A DNA stretch of 16,931 bases. Origin: Bacillota bacterium. Its GTDB lineage: Bacteria > Bacillota > Clostridia > Peptostreptococcales > Anaerovoracaceae. Shown here piece by piece: positions 1 through 6,954 of this stretch. The notes beneath the pieces are model-generated. The model made no database searches, had not been told where the DNA came from, and saw nothing but the letters and a program-made list of their open reading frames with translations. The DNA lies in NCBI GenBank assembly GCA_016283945.1, contig JAEENW010000151.1, positions 1-16,931 of the forward strand, in the 5' to 3' direction. A program made the position numbers and the translations under genes. The first letter of the stretch is position 1; every line of letters starts with the position of its first letter.

Positions 1-1
1 G

Positions 2-475
2 AAGGTTTTGAACTCCCGCGACGATTACAGGATGGGCTATAACTGGAAAACCGGGGAGCTGCTCTGCTTCGACGTGATCCACCCCACGCAGTATGCTTTT
101 CACGAGGATACCGAAACGTTCACGCTCGTTTATTCCACCTACTGCGAGGATTACGAAACGTTTTACGCCAGCGCCCTTGAGGACGTCGAAAAGGCCAAAA
201 AGACCCGCGAATACGGCCTGGATGCGGCCAATCACCCGAACTGGTTCGACGCTTCGTATATTTCGTGGCTTTCCTACGACTCGCTGAACATCGAGCTTCC
301 GGACGGCTACCTGTTCTTCGCGCCCATAATCAACTGGGGAAAGTACAGAGAGGAGAACGGCCGGCTGATGATGCCCGTAAGCGTCCGCCTGAACCACGCG
401 GTCGCCGACGGCTACCTGGCCGCGAACGTGTTCCGGCTCCTGGAGAAGGAGATCGAAGCCTTCGCGAGGCGCTGA
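2..475 (+). CDS. Chloramphenicol acetyltransferase-family O-acetyltransferase, 3' part (cut by window edge)
   Basis: This is the C-terminal part of a CAT-type acetyltransferase, a trimeric cytoplasmic enzyme family that moves an acetyl group from acetyl-CoA to a hydroxyl of chloramphenicol or a related acceptor. The frame is open to the left edge. The TTG at 8 lies mid-domain and is not a plausible start, so about 60 or more N-terminal residues are missing. Counting from that TTG, the hallmarks are a FHEDTETF-like segment near residue 31, the WLSYDSLNIE and YLFFAPIINWGKY segments near 87-113, and the catalytic HxxxD block NHAVADG, with His130 and Asp134. The usual motif begins HHAV; here the first His is Asn, but the catalytic His is kept. 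Family membership is clear. Whether the protein confers chloramphenicol resistance cannot be told, because many chromosomal CAT-like proteins do not. It ends 53 bases before a bidirectional terminator and faces the next operon. Confidence 0.88.
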   Translation, partial: KVLNSRDDYRMGYNWKTGELLCFDVIHPTQYAFHEDTETFTLVYSTYCEDYETFYASALEDVEKAKKTREYGLDAANHPNWFDASYISWLSYDSLNIELPDGYLFFAPIINWGKYREENGRLMMPVSVRLNHAVADGYLAANVFRLLEKEIEAFARR

Positions 476-528
476 GCCGGGAGATCGCAAGACGCAGTCC
501 CTGCGGCAGGGCTATCCGTAAAAGTAAT

Positions 529-570
529 AAAAAAAGCGGCCGGAGCTATGTGCTTCAGCCGCTTTTTATT
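529..570. terminator. Bidirectional intrinsic terminator between convergent genes
   Basis: A run of seven A (529-535) is followed by a stem GCGGC (536-540)/GCCGC (558-562). One mismatch (541/557) leads into a second 5-bp stem (542-546/552-556, with one G-T pair) closing a 5-base loop, then TTTTT at 563-567. The arrangement is symmetric, so it has a U-tract on both strands. It can end the acetyltransferase transcript (+) and the four-gene operon (-) that stops at 621. A smaller GC hairpin (CCCTG/CAGGG, 499-511) lies just before it without a T-run. Nothing else is seen in the 476-620 gap. Confidence 0.85.
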
Positions 571-620
571 GCTGCTTCTTATAATGCCGCGCGGCTCCCC
601 GCCGCTCTCTTTCACTCGGC

Positions 621-2312
621 TCAGGACCGCAGATCCAAAGGCCTCAGCCTTCCTGCCGCCTCAGCGAGCCGCACACCGTCGGCCGCGGCGGACATGATGC
701 CGCCCGCGTATCCTGCGCCCTCTCCGCCCGGGAAGAGCCCCTCCACGCGCCGTCCGTCCCTGCTCAGCGCCATGCGGTCATCTCCGCGCAGTATGCGGAA
801 AGGAGCGGAGCTCCTGGACTCTAAGGCGGTCATGGGAGCGTCCGGATCGTCGAAGCCCTCGAGCTGCCTTCCGAGCATGGGAAGCGCCTCGGCGAGAGCC
901 TCTGACACGAAGTCCGGCAGGCACTTTCTGATGTCTGCACCGACAGTGCCGGGGCGGTAGCTGGGAACGGCCGCCTTGCCTCCGCGCTTCGCCGCGCCTG
1001 CCGCATCGCCTTTGCCGCAGGCCGCAAGGAACTCTCCCACTCTCATCACCGGCGCCCTGTAGGTTCCGCCTCCGAGCTCGAAGGCGAGCCTCTCGTACTT
1101 CTCCTGAAGCTCGATCCCGGCAAGGGGATGCTCCCCGGGGAAGTCCGAAGGCCTCACGTCCGCGAGCAGCGCGGAATTGGCGTTTTCAGCGTCGCGCGCG
1201 GCGTTGCTCATGCCGTTGGTGACGAGGCCACCCTCCTCTGAAGCCGAGGCGACCACGTAGCCGCCGGGGCACATGCAGAAGGTATATACTCCCCGCCCGG
1301 AGGAGGTCTTCACGTGCAGCCTGTAGTCCGCCGGAGGAAGCCCGAGCTCAGCGTGCGGCGCTCCGTACTGCGCCCTGTCTATGAGCTCCTGCGGGTGCTC
1401 GATTCGCACGCCCATCGAGAAGGGCTTGCGCTCCATGAGCAGGCCCTCGTCGTATAGCTCTCTCACCGTGTTGCGGGCGCTGTGCCCGGTCGCGAGTATG
1501 ACTGTGTCGGTCTCGATCTCCGTACCGTCGCCGAGCAGAGCGGCAGCGACCCTGAGGCCGTCCTGCCCGCCGGAATCCTCGAGCCTGAGCCCCGCGAGCG
1601 AGGTCTCGAAGCGTATCTCACCGCCGAGGGACTCTATCCTCTCCCTCACGCGAACGACGATCTCCCTGAGGGCATCCGTCCCGAGATGAGCCCGCTGCCT
1701 GTAGAGTATCGCGGGATCTGCCCCGGCCTCGACGAAGCTCTCGAGCACGAAGCGGTTCGCCGGGTCTCTGGTCCCGGTCGTGAGCTTTCCGTCGGAGAAG
1801 GTCCCCGCGCCGCCCTCGCCGAACTGCACGTTCGTGAGCGCGCTGAGCTCTCCGCTCTCCCAGAAGCGCTCGACGGCCTCGATCCTCCGGTCCATGCGGC
1901 TTCCGCGCTCGAGTATCACCGGCCGCAGCCCGTTCATGGCGAGCACGAGCCCCGCGAAGATGCCGCAGGGGCCGAAGCCGGCGACAACGGGCCGTCCCCT
2001 GAAGGCGCGCGACGGCGCCTCGGGAGTGAAGATCTCGTCCCGGACAGGAGCGGCCTTGACCCCTGCCCTCTCGGCCGCGGCGAGCAGCGGGCCGTCGCCC
2101 TCCGCCCCCTCGAGATCCAGGCTGTAGACCCAGAAGATCTCCGGCTTCCTGCGCGAGTCTATGGACTCCTTCGCTATCCTGACGGAAACGAGGCTCCCGG
2201 CGCGCAGCCTGAGCCTCCTCTCCGCCCGCTCCGCGAGCAGAGCCTCCTTTTCCTTTGAAGAGAGCCCGGCGATATCCCCGGGCCTCACTTTTATCTCGTG
2301 TATTCTGATCAT
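621..2312 (-). CDS. COG2509-type FAD-dependent protein (putative dehydrogenase/oxidoreductase)
   Basis: A 563-residue cytoplasmic flavoprotein of the uncharacterised 'FAD-dependent dehydrogenase' family (COG2509), widespread in Firmicutes. The substrate is unknown. The N-terminal ~90 residues form the small domain typical of the family, with the pattern SIDSRRKPEIFWVYSLDLE near 51-69. A Rossmann dinucleotide site follows: VVAGFGPCG near 109-117, with the acidic ribose-binding end ILERG near 133-137. The family signature NVQFGEGGAGTFSDGKLTT lies at 161-179. An ATGHSARNT segment comes mid-protein, and the C-terminal FAD motif (PGGEGAGYAGGIMSAAADG) is near 528-546. The length fits the family (about 530). 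It is the last gene of the operon, 22 bases after the HI0933-type gene. The region before the ATG lacks a clear GGAGG, so translation may be weak or coupled. The family is certain; the reaction is not. Confidence 0.9.
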   Translation of the reverse strand: MIRIHEIKVRPGDIAGLSSKEKEALLAERAERRLRLRAGSLVSVRIAKESIDSRRKPEIFWVYSLDLEGAEGDGPLLAAAERAGVKAAPVRDEIFTPEAPSRAFRGRPVVAGFGPCGIFAGLVLAMNGLRPVILERGSRMDRRIEAVERFWESGELSALTNVQFGEGGAGTFSDGKLTTGTRDPANRFVLESFVEAGADPAILYRQRAHLGTDALREIVVRVRERIESLGGEIRFETSLAGLRLEDSGGQDGLRVAAALLGDGTEIETDTVILATGHSARNTVRELYDEGLLMERKPFSMGVRIEHPQELIDRAQYGAPHAELGLPPADYRLHVKTSSGRGVYTFCMCPGGYVVASASEEGGLVTNGMSNAARDAENANSALLADVRPSDFPGEHPLAGIELQEKYERLAFELGGGTYRAPVMRVGEFLAACGKGDAAGAAKRGGKAAVPSYRPGTVGADIRKCLPDFVSEALAEALPMLGRQLEGFDDPDAPMTALESRSSAPFRILRGDDRMALSRDGRRVEGLFPGGEGAGYAGGIMSAAADGVRLAEAAGRLRPLDLRS

Positions 2313-2334
2313 CGTACTTATCAGCGCCCGCGGC

Positions 2335-3600
2335 TCAGATGCTCGCCGCGGCGCTGAGCCCGGCCGTCATTCCCGACGCGAACGCGAACCCCAGATTGAA
2401 GCCTCCGCACGGCGCGTCCACGTCGAGCACCTCGCCGCAGAAATAGATGTGCTTCGCGAGTCTGGACGAGAGCTCGGCGGGATCGACCTCGGTGAGGCTC
2501 ACGCCTCCGCTGGTCACCTGCGCGTCCTTCCAGGAGCCTGTCCCGGTGACCGTGAAGCTCAGCTTCTTGCAGAGCTGCGCGATCCTCCTGACGCGGTCCC
2601 TGTCCAGGTCGCGGCAGCGCTCCCTCGGCAGGCAGCCGGCCCTGTTCACTATGTACTGCGCCGCCTTCCTCGGCAGAAGCCCCGAGATGATCGCCTCGGG
2701 CGCTTCGGCGGCGAATATGGTCCTTCTCTCGAGGAGCAGCTCGTTCAGCTCCTCCTCGCCGTATTCCTCGAGCAGGTCGAGCTCGGCACGGTAGCTAACC
2801 CCGTCCTCGAAGCGCATATGTCGGCTGACGTTGAAGGTGCAGATGCCGGAGATCCCGGTCTTGGTGAACTGTATCTCGCCGCTGTCGGACGCTGCCGTGA
2901 CGCTTCCGTAGCCCATGAGCTTTATGAGGCTGACGCGGCCAGCCGCCCTGACCCCGGCCATGGCGCCGGCGTCCTCGGCGGTTATGAGGTGCGTGAGCGC
3001 GGGAATGGGCTTGACTATCCTGTGCCCGAAGGCCTGCGCGAGCCTGTAGCCCTCGCCGATGCAGCCGTACTGGATGCCCGCCCTTCCGCCGGTCGCGATT
3101 ATGACGCGCCTGGCGTAGAGATAGTCGCGCTCGGCGGACTGCAGCTTCCAGCTGTCCTCCACGCGCACGATCTCCTTCGCGTCGAAGCCGCAGAGCAGCT
3201 CGATCCTCTCAGACCTTATGGCGCTGAGCAGGGCGCTCACGACGTCCGAAGCCTGCATGGACCTCGGATATACGCGCCCCTCGGAGCTCTCCTTCGGCTC
3301 GATGCCTATGCCGCGCAGGAAATCCGAGATCACCCCGTAGGCGTTCCCGTGGAACAGGGTCTTTGCGATCTCCGGAGCACTTCCAAGCTCAGCCGAGCTG
3401 TAGGCCTCGGGGCTAAGGCCGGTGTTCAGATAGTTGCACCTGCCGTTGCCCGTGGCGTAGAGCTTCTTCGCGGGTTCCGCGTTCTTCTCGACTATGATCA
3501 CGCGAAGCTCAGGCCTGAGCCTGGCCGCCGCTATGGCAGCCAGGAGCCCGGACGCTCCCGCGCCTATTATCGCTATGTCGTAGAGACCACCGCGCTTCAT
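2335..3600 (-). CDS. HI0933/BaiN-family NAD(P)/FAD-dependent oxidoreductase
   Basis: A 421-residue flavoprotein of the HI0933/YhiN/BaiN family (often annotated aminoacetone oxidase family FAD-binding enzyme). The N-terminal dinucleotide fold is IAIIGAGASGLLAA (9-22), with the ribose-binding acid in IIVEKN (35-40). The family signature KKLYATGNGRCN (45-56) follows. The conserved GRVYPRSMQASDVV segment is at 108-121. The C-terminal FAD-binding block CGEVLDVDAPCGGFNLGFAFASG spans 388-410, and TSGGVSLTEVDP precedes it. The length is normal and no key motif is missing. BaiN of Clostridium has been linked to bile-acid steroid reduction, but most members have no proven substrate, so I do not assign that role. 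The gene starts 2 bases after the stop of the beta-CASP gene, which suggests translational coupling. The COG2509 flavoprotein gene follows 22 bases downstream. Confidence 0.93.
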   Translation of the reverse strand: MKRGGLYDIAIIGAGASGLLAAIAAARLRPELRVIIVEKNAEPAKKLYATGNGRCNYLNTGLSPEAYSSAELGSAPEIAKTLFHGNAYGVISDFLRGIGIEPKESSEGRVYPRSMQASDVVSALLSAIRSERIELLCGFDAKEIVRVEDSWKLQSAERDYLYARRVIIATGGRAGIQYGCIGEGYRLAQAFGHRIVKPIPALTHLITAEDAGAMAGVRAAGRVSLIKLMGYGSVTAASDSGEIQFTKTGISGICTFNVSRHMRFEDGVSYRAELDLLEEYGEEELNELLLERRTIFAAEAPEAIISGLLPRKAAQYIVNRAGCLPRERCRDLDRDRVRRIAQLCKKLSFTVTGTGSWKDAQVTSGGVSLTEVDPAELSSRLAKHIYFCGEVLDVDAPCGGFNLGFAFASGMTAGLSAAASI

Positions 3601-3602
3601 GC

Positions 3603-5384
3603 TCAGCCCTCCCGGGCCTCCCCTGAGGCTCCGTCCGCGGCGGGCCCCGCTTCAGAAGCGGCGGGCTCCTCCACGGCCTGTCCTTCTTCCGTGCCCTCAG
3701 AAGCCCCCTCTCCGGCGGCGGGAGCTTCGGAGCTGAGCGGCTCGTCTGTCGACGCCGCGGCTCCGAGCGCCATCATCTCCTTCTCGAGATCCGCGACGCT
3801 GTTCTTGAGCTCCGCGAGCTTCTCGGGGGAGAGGTCCTTGCTGACCGCGATGGTAGTGCTGTAGAGTATGTCGTCGAGATTTGACTGCAGGCGTGAGATG
3901 CGGTTCCTAACGCTGTCGATCTCCTCCTCGCTTACGAAGTCCTTCTCCGCTCCGCCGCCCTCGAGCACCGTTCCTGCGGCGAGGTCGAATTCCTCGAAGC
4001 CCTCGACGACGTGGCAGTCCCAGCCCTTGTTGACATAGACGTAGTCGGCGAAGGCTCTCTTGCTCTCCTCCTCGCCATGGACGAGGAAGATCTTTCCCGG
4101 CTTCTCCTCGAAGCCGCAGAGCCATCTGTAGAGCTCGGGCTGATCGGCGTGGCCGGAGAAGCCCTCGAGGTTGTGTATCTGAGCCCTCACGGCGATCTCC
4201 TCGCCGAAGAGCGTGACGTTCTTCTCGCCCTCGAGCAGCCTGCGCCCGAGAGTCCCCTCAGCCTGATAGCCGACGAAGACTATGCTGTTCTTGGGATCCC
4301 AGAGGTTGTGCTTGAGGTGGTGCCTGATGCGGCCAGCGTCGCACATGCCGCTCGCCGAGAGTATTATCTTGGGCTTGCGGTCGAAGTTGAGCCTCTGGCT
4401 CTGCTCGCTCGTTAGCGTGAACTTCAGCCCCTCGAACTCGAGAGGATGGTCGCCGAGGACTATGTACTCGCGGGTCTCTTCGTCGTATGCCTGCGCGTTC
4501 TTCATGAAGACCTCGGTCGCCTGGGCGGCCATCGGGCTGTCCACGTAGACCGGGACATTCTTGAGAATGTCGTGAGCGGGACCGGTACCGTCGTAGACCT
4601 TGTTGAACTCGTAGAGCAGCTCCTGGGTCCTTCCGACCGCGAAGCTGGGGATGATGACGTTTCCGCCGCGCTGAACGGTCTTGACGGCTATGTCGATGAG
4701 CCTGGAGATGCTGACAGCGTTGGACTCGTGGGTGCGCCCGCCGTAGGTCGTCTCCATCATGAGCACGTCGGCCTTTTTGATCATGGTGGGATCGTTGAGT
4801 ATCGGGCGGTCGGGCATTCCTATGTCGCCGGAGAAAACGAGCTTGGTCGTGTTGCCATCCTCCTCGGTGAATAGCTCGACGATCGCGGATCCGAGTATGT
4901 GGCCCGCGTCGTCGAACACGACCTTCATCTGGTCGTTGATCTCGAAGAGCTGGTCGTATCTCTTGGGGACGATCAGCTTGATCGCCTCCTCGGCGTCCTC
5001 CATGGTGTAGAGCGGAGCGACGGCCTCCCTTCCTGCCCTCTCGGCGCGCTTGCTGTCCCACTTGGCGTCGGTCTCGTGGATGTGGGCGCTGTCGCGGAGC
5101 ATGACCCCCAGAAGATCGGCGGTCGCGTCAGTCGCGTAGATGGGTCCGCGGAAGCCCCTCTTGACGAGCAGGGGAAGCCTTCCGCAGTGATCGATGTGGG
5201 CGTGGCTGAGCACCACGCACTCGATCTCGGCGGGGTCGAAGGGGAAAGGCGCCCTGTTCTGGCGCTCCATCTCCTTTCCGCCCTGGAACATGCCGCAGTC
5301 CAGCAGTATCCTGTGCTGATCCGTGCTTATAAGATGGCAGGATCCCGTAACGCCGCTCGCGGCTCCGCAGAATTTGATCTTCAT
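3603..5384 (-). CDS. MBL-fold beta-CASP metallo-hydrolase (putative RNA/DNA processing nuclease) with acidic tail
   Basis: A 593-residue zinc-dependent hydrolase of the beta-CASP group (COG1236, YSH1/CPSF-like), a family that cuts RNA or DNA. The metal ligands are in place: HAHIDH at 61-66, His162 in AGHILGS, Asp187 in SGDIG, and His436 in VHGE. The beta-CASP cassette carries IPSFAVGRTQE (245-255), SASGMCDAGR (343-352), VGYQAEGTLGRRLLEG (371-386) and GFSGHAD with His412. The catalytic part ends near 470. A predicted helical segment (about 485-540) and a 53-residue Ala/Glu/Ser/Gly tail (541-593) follow, making it longer than the usual ~530. The start is firm: GGAGG lies 8 bases upstream, overlapping the end of the upstream gene, and the gap is 3 bases. 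The protein is probably cytoplasmic. The exact substrate is unknown, but membership is certain. Confidence 0.93.
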   Translation of the reverse strand: MKIKFCGAASGVTGSCHLISTDQHRILLDCGMFQGGKEMERQNRAPFPFDPAEIECVVLSHAHIDHCGRLPLLVKRGFRGPIYATDATADLLGVMLRDSAHIHETDAKWDSKRAERAGREAVAPLYTMEDAEEAIKLIVPKRYDQLFEINDQMKVVFDDAGHILGSAIVELFTEEDGNTTKLVFSGDIGMPDRPILNDPTMIKKADVLMMETTYGGRTHESNAVSISRLIDIAVKTVQRGGNVIIPSFAVGRTQELLYEFNKVYDGTGPAHDILKNVPVYVDSPMAAQATEVFMKNAQAYDEETREYIVLGDHPLEFEGLKFTLTSEQSQRLNFDRKPKIILSASGMCDAGRIRHHLKHNLWDPKNSIVFVGYQAEGTLGRRLLEGEKNVTLFGEEIAVRAQIHNLEGFSGHADQPELYRWLCGFEEKPGKIFLVHGEEESKRAFADYVYVNKGWDCHVVEGFEEFDLAAGTVLEGGGAEKDFVSEEEIDSVRNRISRLQSNLDDILYSTTIAVSKDLSPEKLAELKNSVADLEKEMMALGAAASTDEPLSSEAPAAGEGASEGTEEGQAVEEPAASEAGPAADGASGEAREG

Positions 5385-5387
5385 GAG

Positions 5388-6854
5388 CTATACCTCCGAG
5401 TCGCTCGAGCCCTCCGTCCGCTCAGTCTCCGGCTCCCCGTCCGGCGCGGGAACGTGCTCAGCCGCTATGCCCGCGAGGGGATCGAACGAGAGCCTGGGCT
5501 CCTCCGTGCCCTCGGCCTCGCTCAGCCTCCTTCTGGGCCTTCCGGCGAGCTCTCCCTCTCTGAGCCCCGTAAAGGGCCTGTATTCCTCTTTCTTTCCCTT
5601 GACGGAATCGATGTCTCTGAGTATGTCCAGCCTCTTCCAGGCCTCTCCGCCCTCGGCCCTGCGCTCGGGCTGGGGAAGCTCGACCTCGTCAAGTCCGAGG
5701 TCCGCCGGCGCGGACTCTATCTCGTCAAGGCTGACCGCCCTTCTGGCGGCGGGATCCTCCGCGGCCTCCGGTTCCGGCTGGCGGAGCGGAGCGCTCACGC
5801 GGGCTTCAGTCCCCTGGCGCTCTCTGAATCTGGGTATGTTCTCCGGCTTTTTGAACTCGGGCCATACCGAGCTCTCCTTCGCGAAGGGAACCTCGGCGGA
5901 AGCAGGGGAGTCTCCTGCGGCAGCCTTGTCAGGCGCCGCGTCAGCTACGGTCCCGGCGCCGCCAGCGGCGCTGCTGTCTCCGGCGACCGCAGAATCGGTC
6001 TCCGCGGCGTCAGGAACCGCGGACGCAGCGTCCTCAGCCGGCTCTCCGTCCGTGAAGCCGAGCTCCACGGCCTTCTCCCTTATGGCCTGAACCTCGCTGT
6101 CGCTGAGGGAAATGGTCTCCTCGAGCGGCGCCATCCCGGCCTCCGCCCTCTCCTCGCGCTCGCGCCTTCTCTGCTCGCGCCTGGCCTCCTCGGCCTCCCT
6201 GCGCAGCCTCTTCTTCTCGGCGATGGCGGCGCTCCTCTCCTTTCTGGAGAGGCTCCTCAGATAGTCGCGCTCCCTGCGCTTCTCCTCGGCAGCGGCGAGC
6301 TTCGCGGCGCGCCTGGCCTGAGCCTCCTCGCCGCGCCTTCCGGAGCCCCTGCGGTCCATGTACATCGCGTAGACCAGCAGCGAGAGCCCGTTGATGATGA
6401 AGGACGCTCCGACGAGTATCATGTGGGAAGCCCCCGCGATCAGCGTGGGCATCATCATCGTTACGCCGAGCAGGCACACGAGCACGGCGAAGGCCATTAC
6501 CTTCGCCCAGTCGCGCGGCCTGATGAGGCTGACGGCGAGGCTCAGGGAGACCCTGGTCGCGCCGGATATCGCGGTAAGAGCCCCGAAGAACACCGATATC
6601 AGCGCGTCGGGGACCTGGTCGTTGAGCACGGCGAAGCCGAAGAGCAGCATCACTATGCCCTCTACCAGAAGGGTGTCGGGAAGCCGGCCGCCGCGGCCCG
6701 AAGCGACCCACACCAAGGCCTCGAGCACTCCCGCGATGCTCATGGCGAAGCCCACCACGAACGCGATGCTCGAGAACGAATAGCCTGAAAATATGAAACA
6801 GAACGCTCCTGTCAGCGAGAGCAGAATGCCCGTCGCCACGGTCAATAATGTCAT
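5388..6854 (-). CDS. DUF308/HdeD-like membrane protein with long charged cytoplasmic tail
   Basis: A 488-residue protein in three parts. Residues 1-165 hold about six hydrophobic segments (roughly 2-22, 27-50, 62-78, 84-108, 117-135, 142-165) resembling the DUF308/HdeD small membrane domain. Residues 170-240 are a very basic, Arg/Lys/Glu/Ala-rich helix with likely coiled-coil character (KRRER, RKERSAA, REQRRREREER). Residues 250-488 are acidic, Ala/Ser/Pro-rich and probably disordered. The first gene of the operon, it starts at an ATG with GAGGT 7 bases upstream and an extended -10 promoter at 6879-6887. The beta-CASP gene begins 3 bases after its stop. Function is unknown. HdeD in E. coli is linked to acid resistance, but nothing here supports that role. 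The tail is unusual for a DUF308 protein and suggests a membrane-tethered scaffold; that is inference. Confidence 0.75.
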   Translation of the reverse strand: MTLLTVATGILLSLTGAFCFIFSGYSFSSIAFVVGFAMSIAGVLEALVWVASGRGGRLPDTLLVEGIVMLLFGFAVLNDQVPDALISVFFGALTAISGATRVSLSLAVSLIRPRDWAKVMAFAVLVCLLGVTMMMPTLIAGASHMILVGASFIINGLSLLVYAMYMDRRGSGRRGEEAQARRAAKLAAAEEKRRERDYLRSLSRKERSAAIAEKKRLRREAEEARREQRRREREERAEAGMAPLEETISLSDSEVQAIREKAVELGFTDGEPAEDAASAVPDAAETDSAVAGDSSAAGGAGTVADAAPDKAAAGDSPASAEVPFAKESSVWPEFKKPENIPRFRERQGTEARVSAPLRQPEPEAAEDPAARRAVSLDEIESAPADLGLDEVELPQPERRAEGGEAWKRLDILRDIDSVKGKKEEYRPFTGLREGELAGRPRRRLSEAEGTEEPRLSFDPLAGIAAEHVPAPDGEPETERTEGSSDSEV

Positions 6855-6878
6855 TTAGATTACCTCATAGTTGGTAAT

Positions 6879-6887
6879 AGTATACCA
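6879..6887 (-). promoter_or_regulatory. Extended -10 promoter for the minus-strand operon
   Basis: On the minus strand this reads TGGTATACT: a TGn extension plus TATACT (5 of 6 matches to TATAAT). No good -35 is seen; ATTCCA at 6908-6903, 18 bases upstream, matches TTGACA at three positions. Transcription would begin near 6872, giving a leader of about 17 bases with GAGGT before the ATG at 6854. It is a perfect inverted copy of the + strand element at 6924-6932. Confidence 0.6.
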
Positions 6888-6923
6888 CAGAGCATCAAAA
6901 TATGGAATACCGGCGCGCCAGTC

Positions 6924-6932
6924 TGGTATACT
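6924..6932 (+). promoter_or_regulatory. Extended -10 promoter for the amidohydrolase gene
   Basis: The sequence TGGTATACT has the TGn extension and TATACT. A weak -35 candidate TGGAAT (6903-6908) sits at an 18-base spacing and overlaps the -35 position of the divergent promoter. A start near 6939 would leave a leader of about 16 bases that contains AGGAGG (6941-6946), 8 bases before the ATG at 6955. The two -10 elements are mirror images centred at 6905.5. Confidence 0.6.
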
Positions 6933-6954
6933 GTGGGAAAAGGAGGAATGAGCT

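Noticed and set aside
2..475. Chloramphenicol resistance island or mobile element at the left edge
   Set aside because: No transposase, integrase or repeat is visible, base composition resembles the neighbours, and CAT-like genes are often chromosomal.
496..513. Small hairpin CCCTG/CAGGG after the acetyltransferase gene as a separate terminator
   Set aside because: The stem is only 5 bp with no T-run; the hairpin at 529-570 is far better.
265..960. 231-codon open frame on the + strand across the first terminator
   Set aside because: It overlaps the CAT-like gene, the terminator and the end of the COG2509 gene; no domain is recognisable.
2161..3864. 567-codon open frame on the + strand
   Set aside because: It lies antisense to the HI0933 and COG2509 genes; the product is Arg/Ala/Glu-rich without family motifs, and the opposite strand encodes clear conserved proteins.
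4899..6788. 629-codon open frame on the + strand
   Set aside because: It is antisense to the beta-CASP and DUF308-like genes; low-complexity Arg/Leu/Gly/Ala product with no start context.
6911..6920. GGCGCGCC palindrome as an operator
   Set aside because: An 8-base GC palindrome is expected by chance in such GC-rich DNA and has no second copy nearby.
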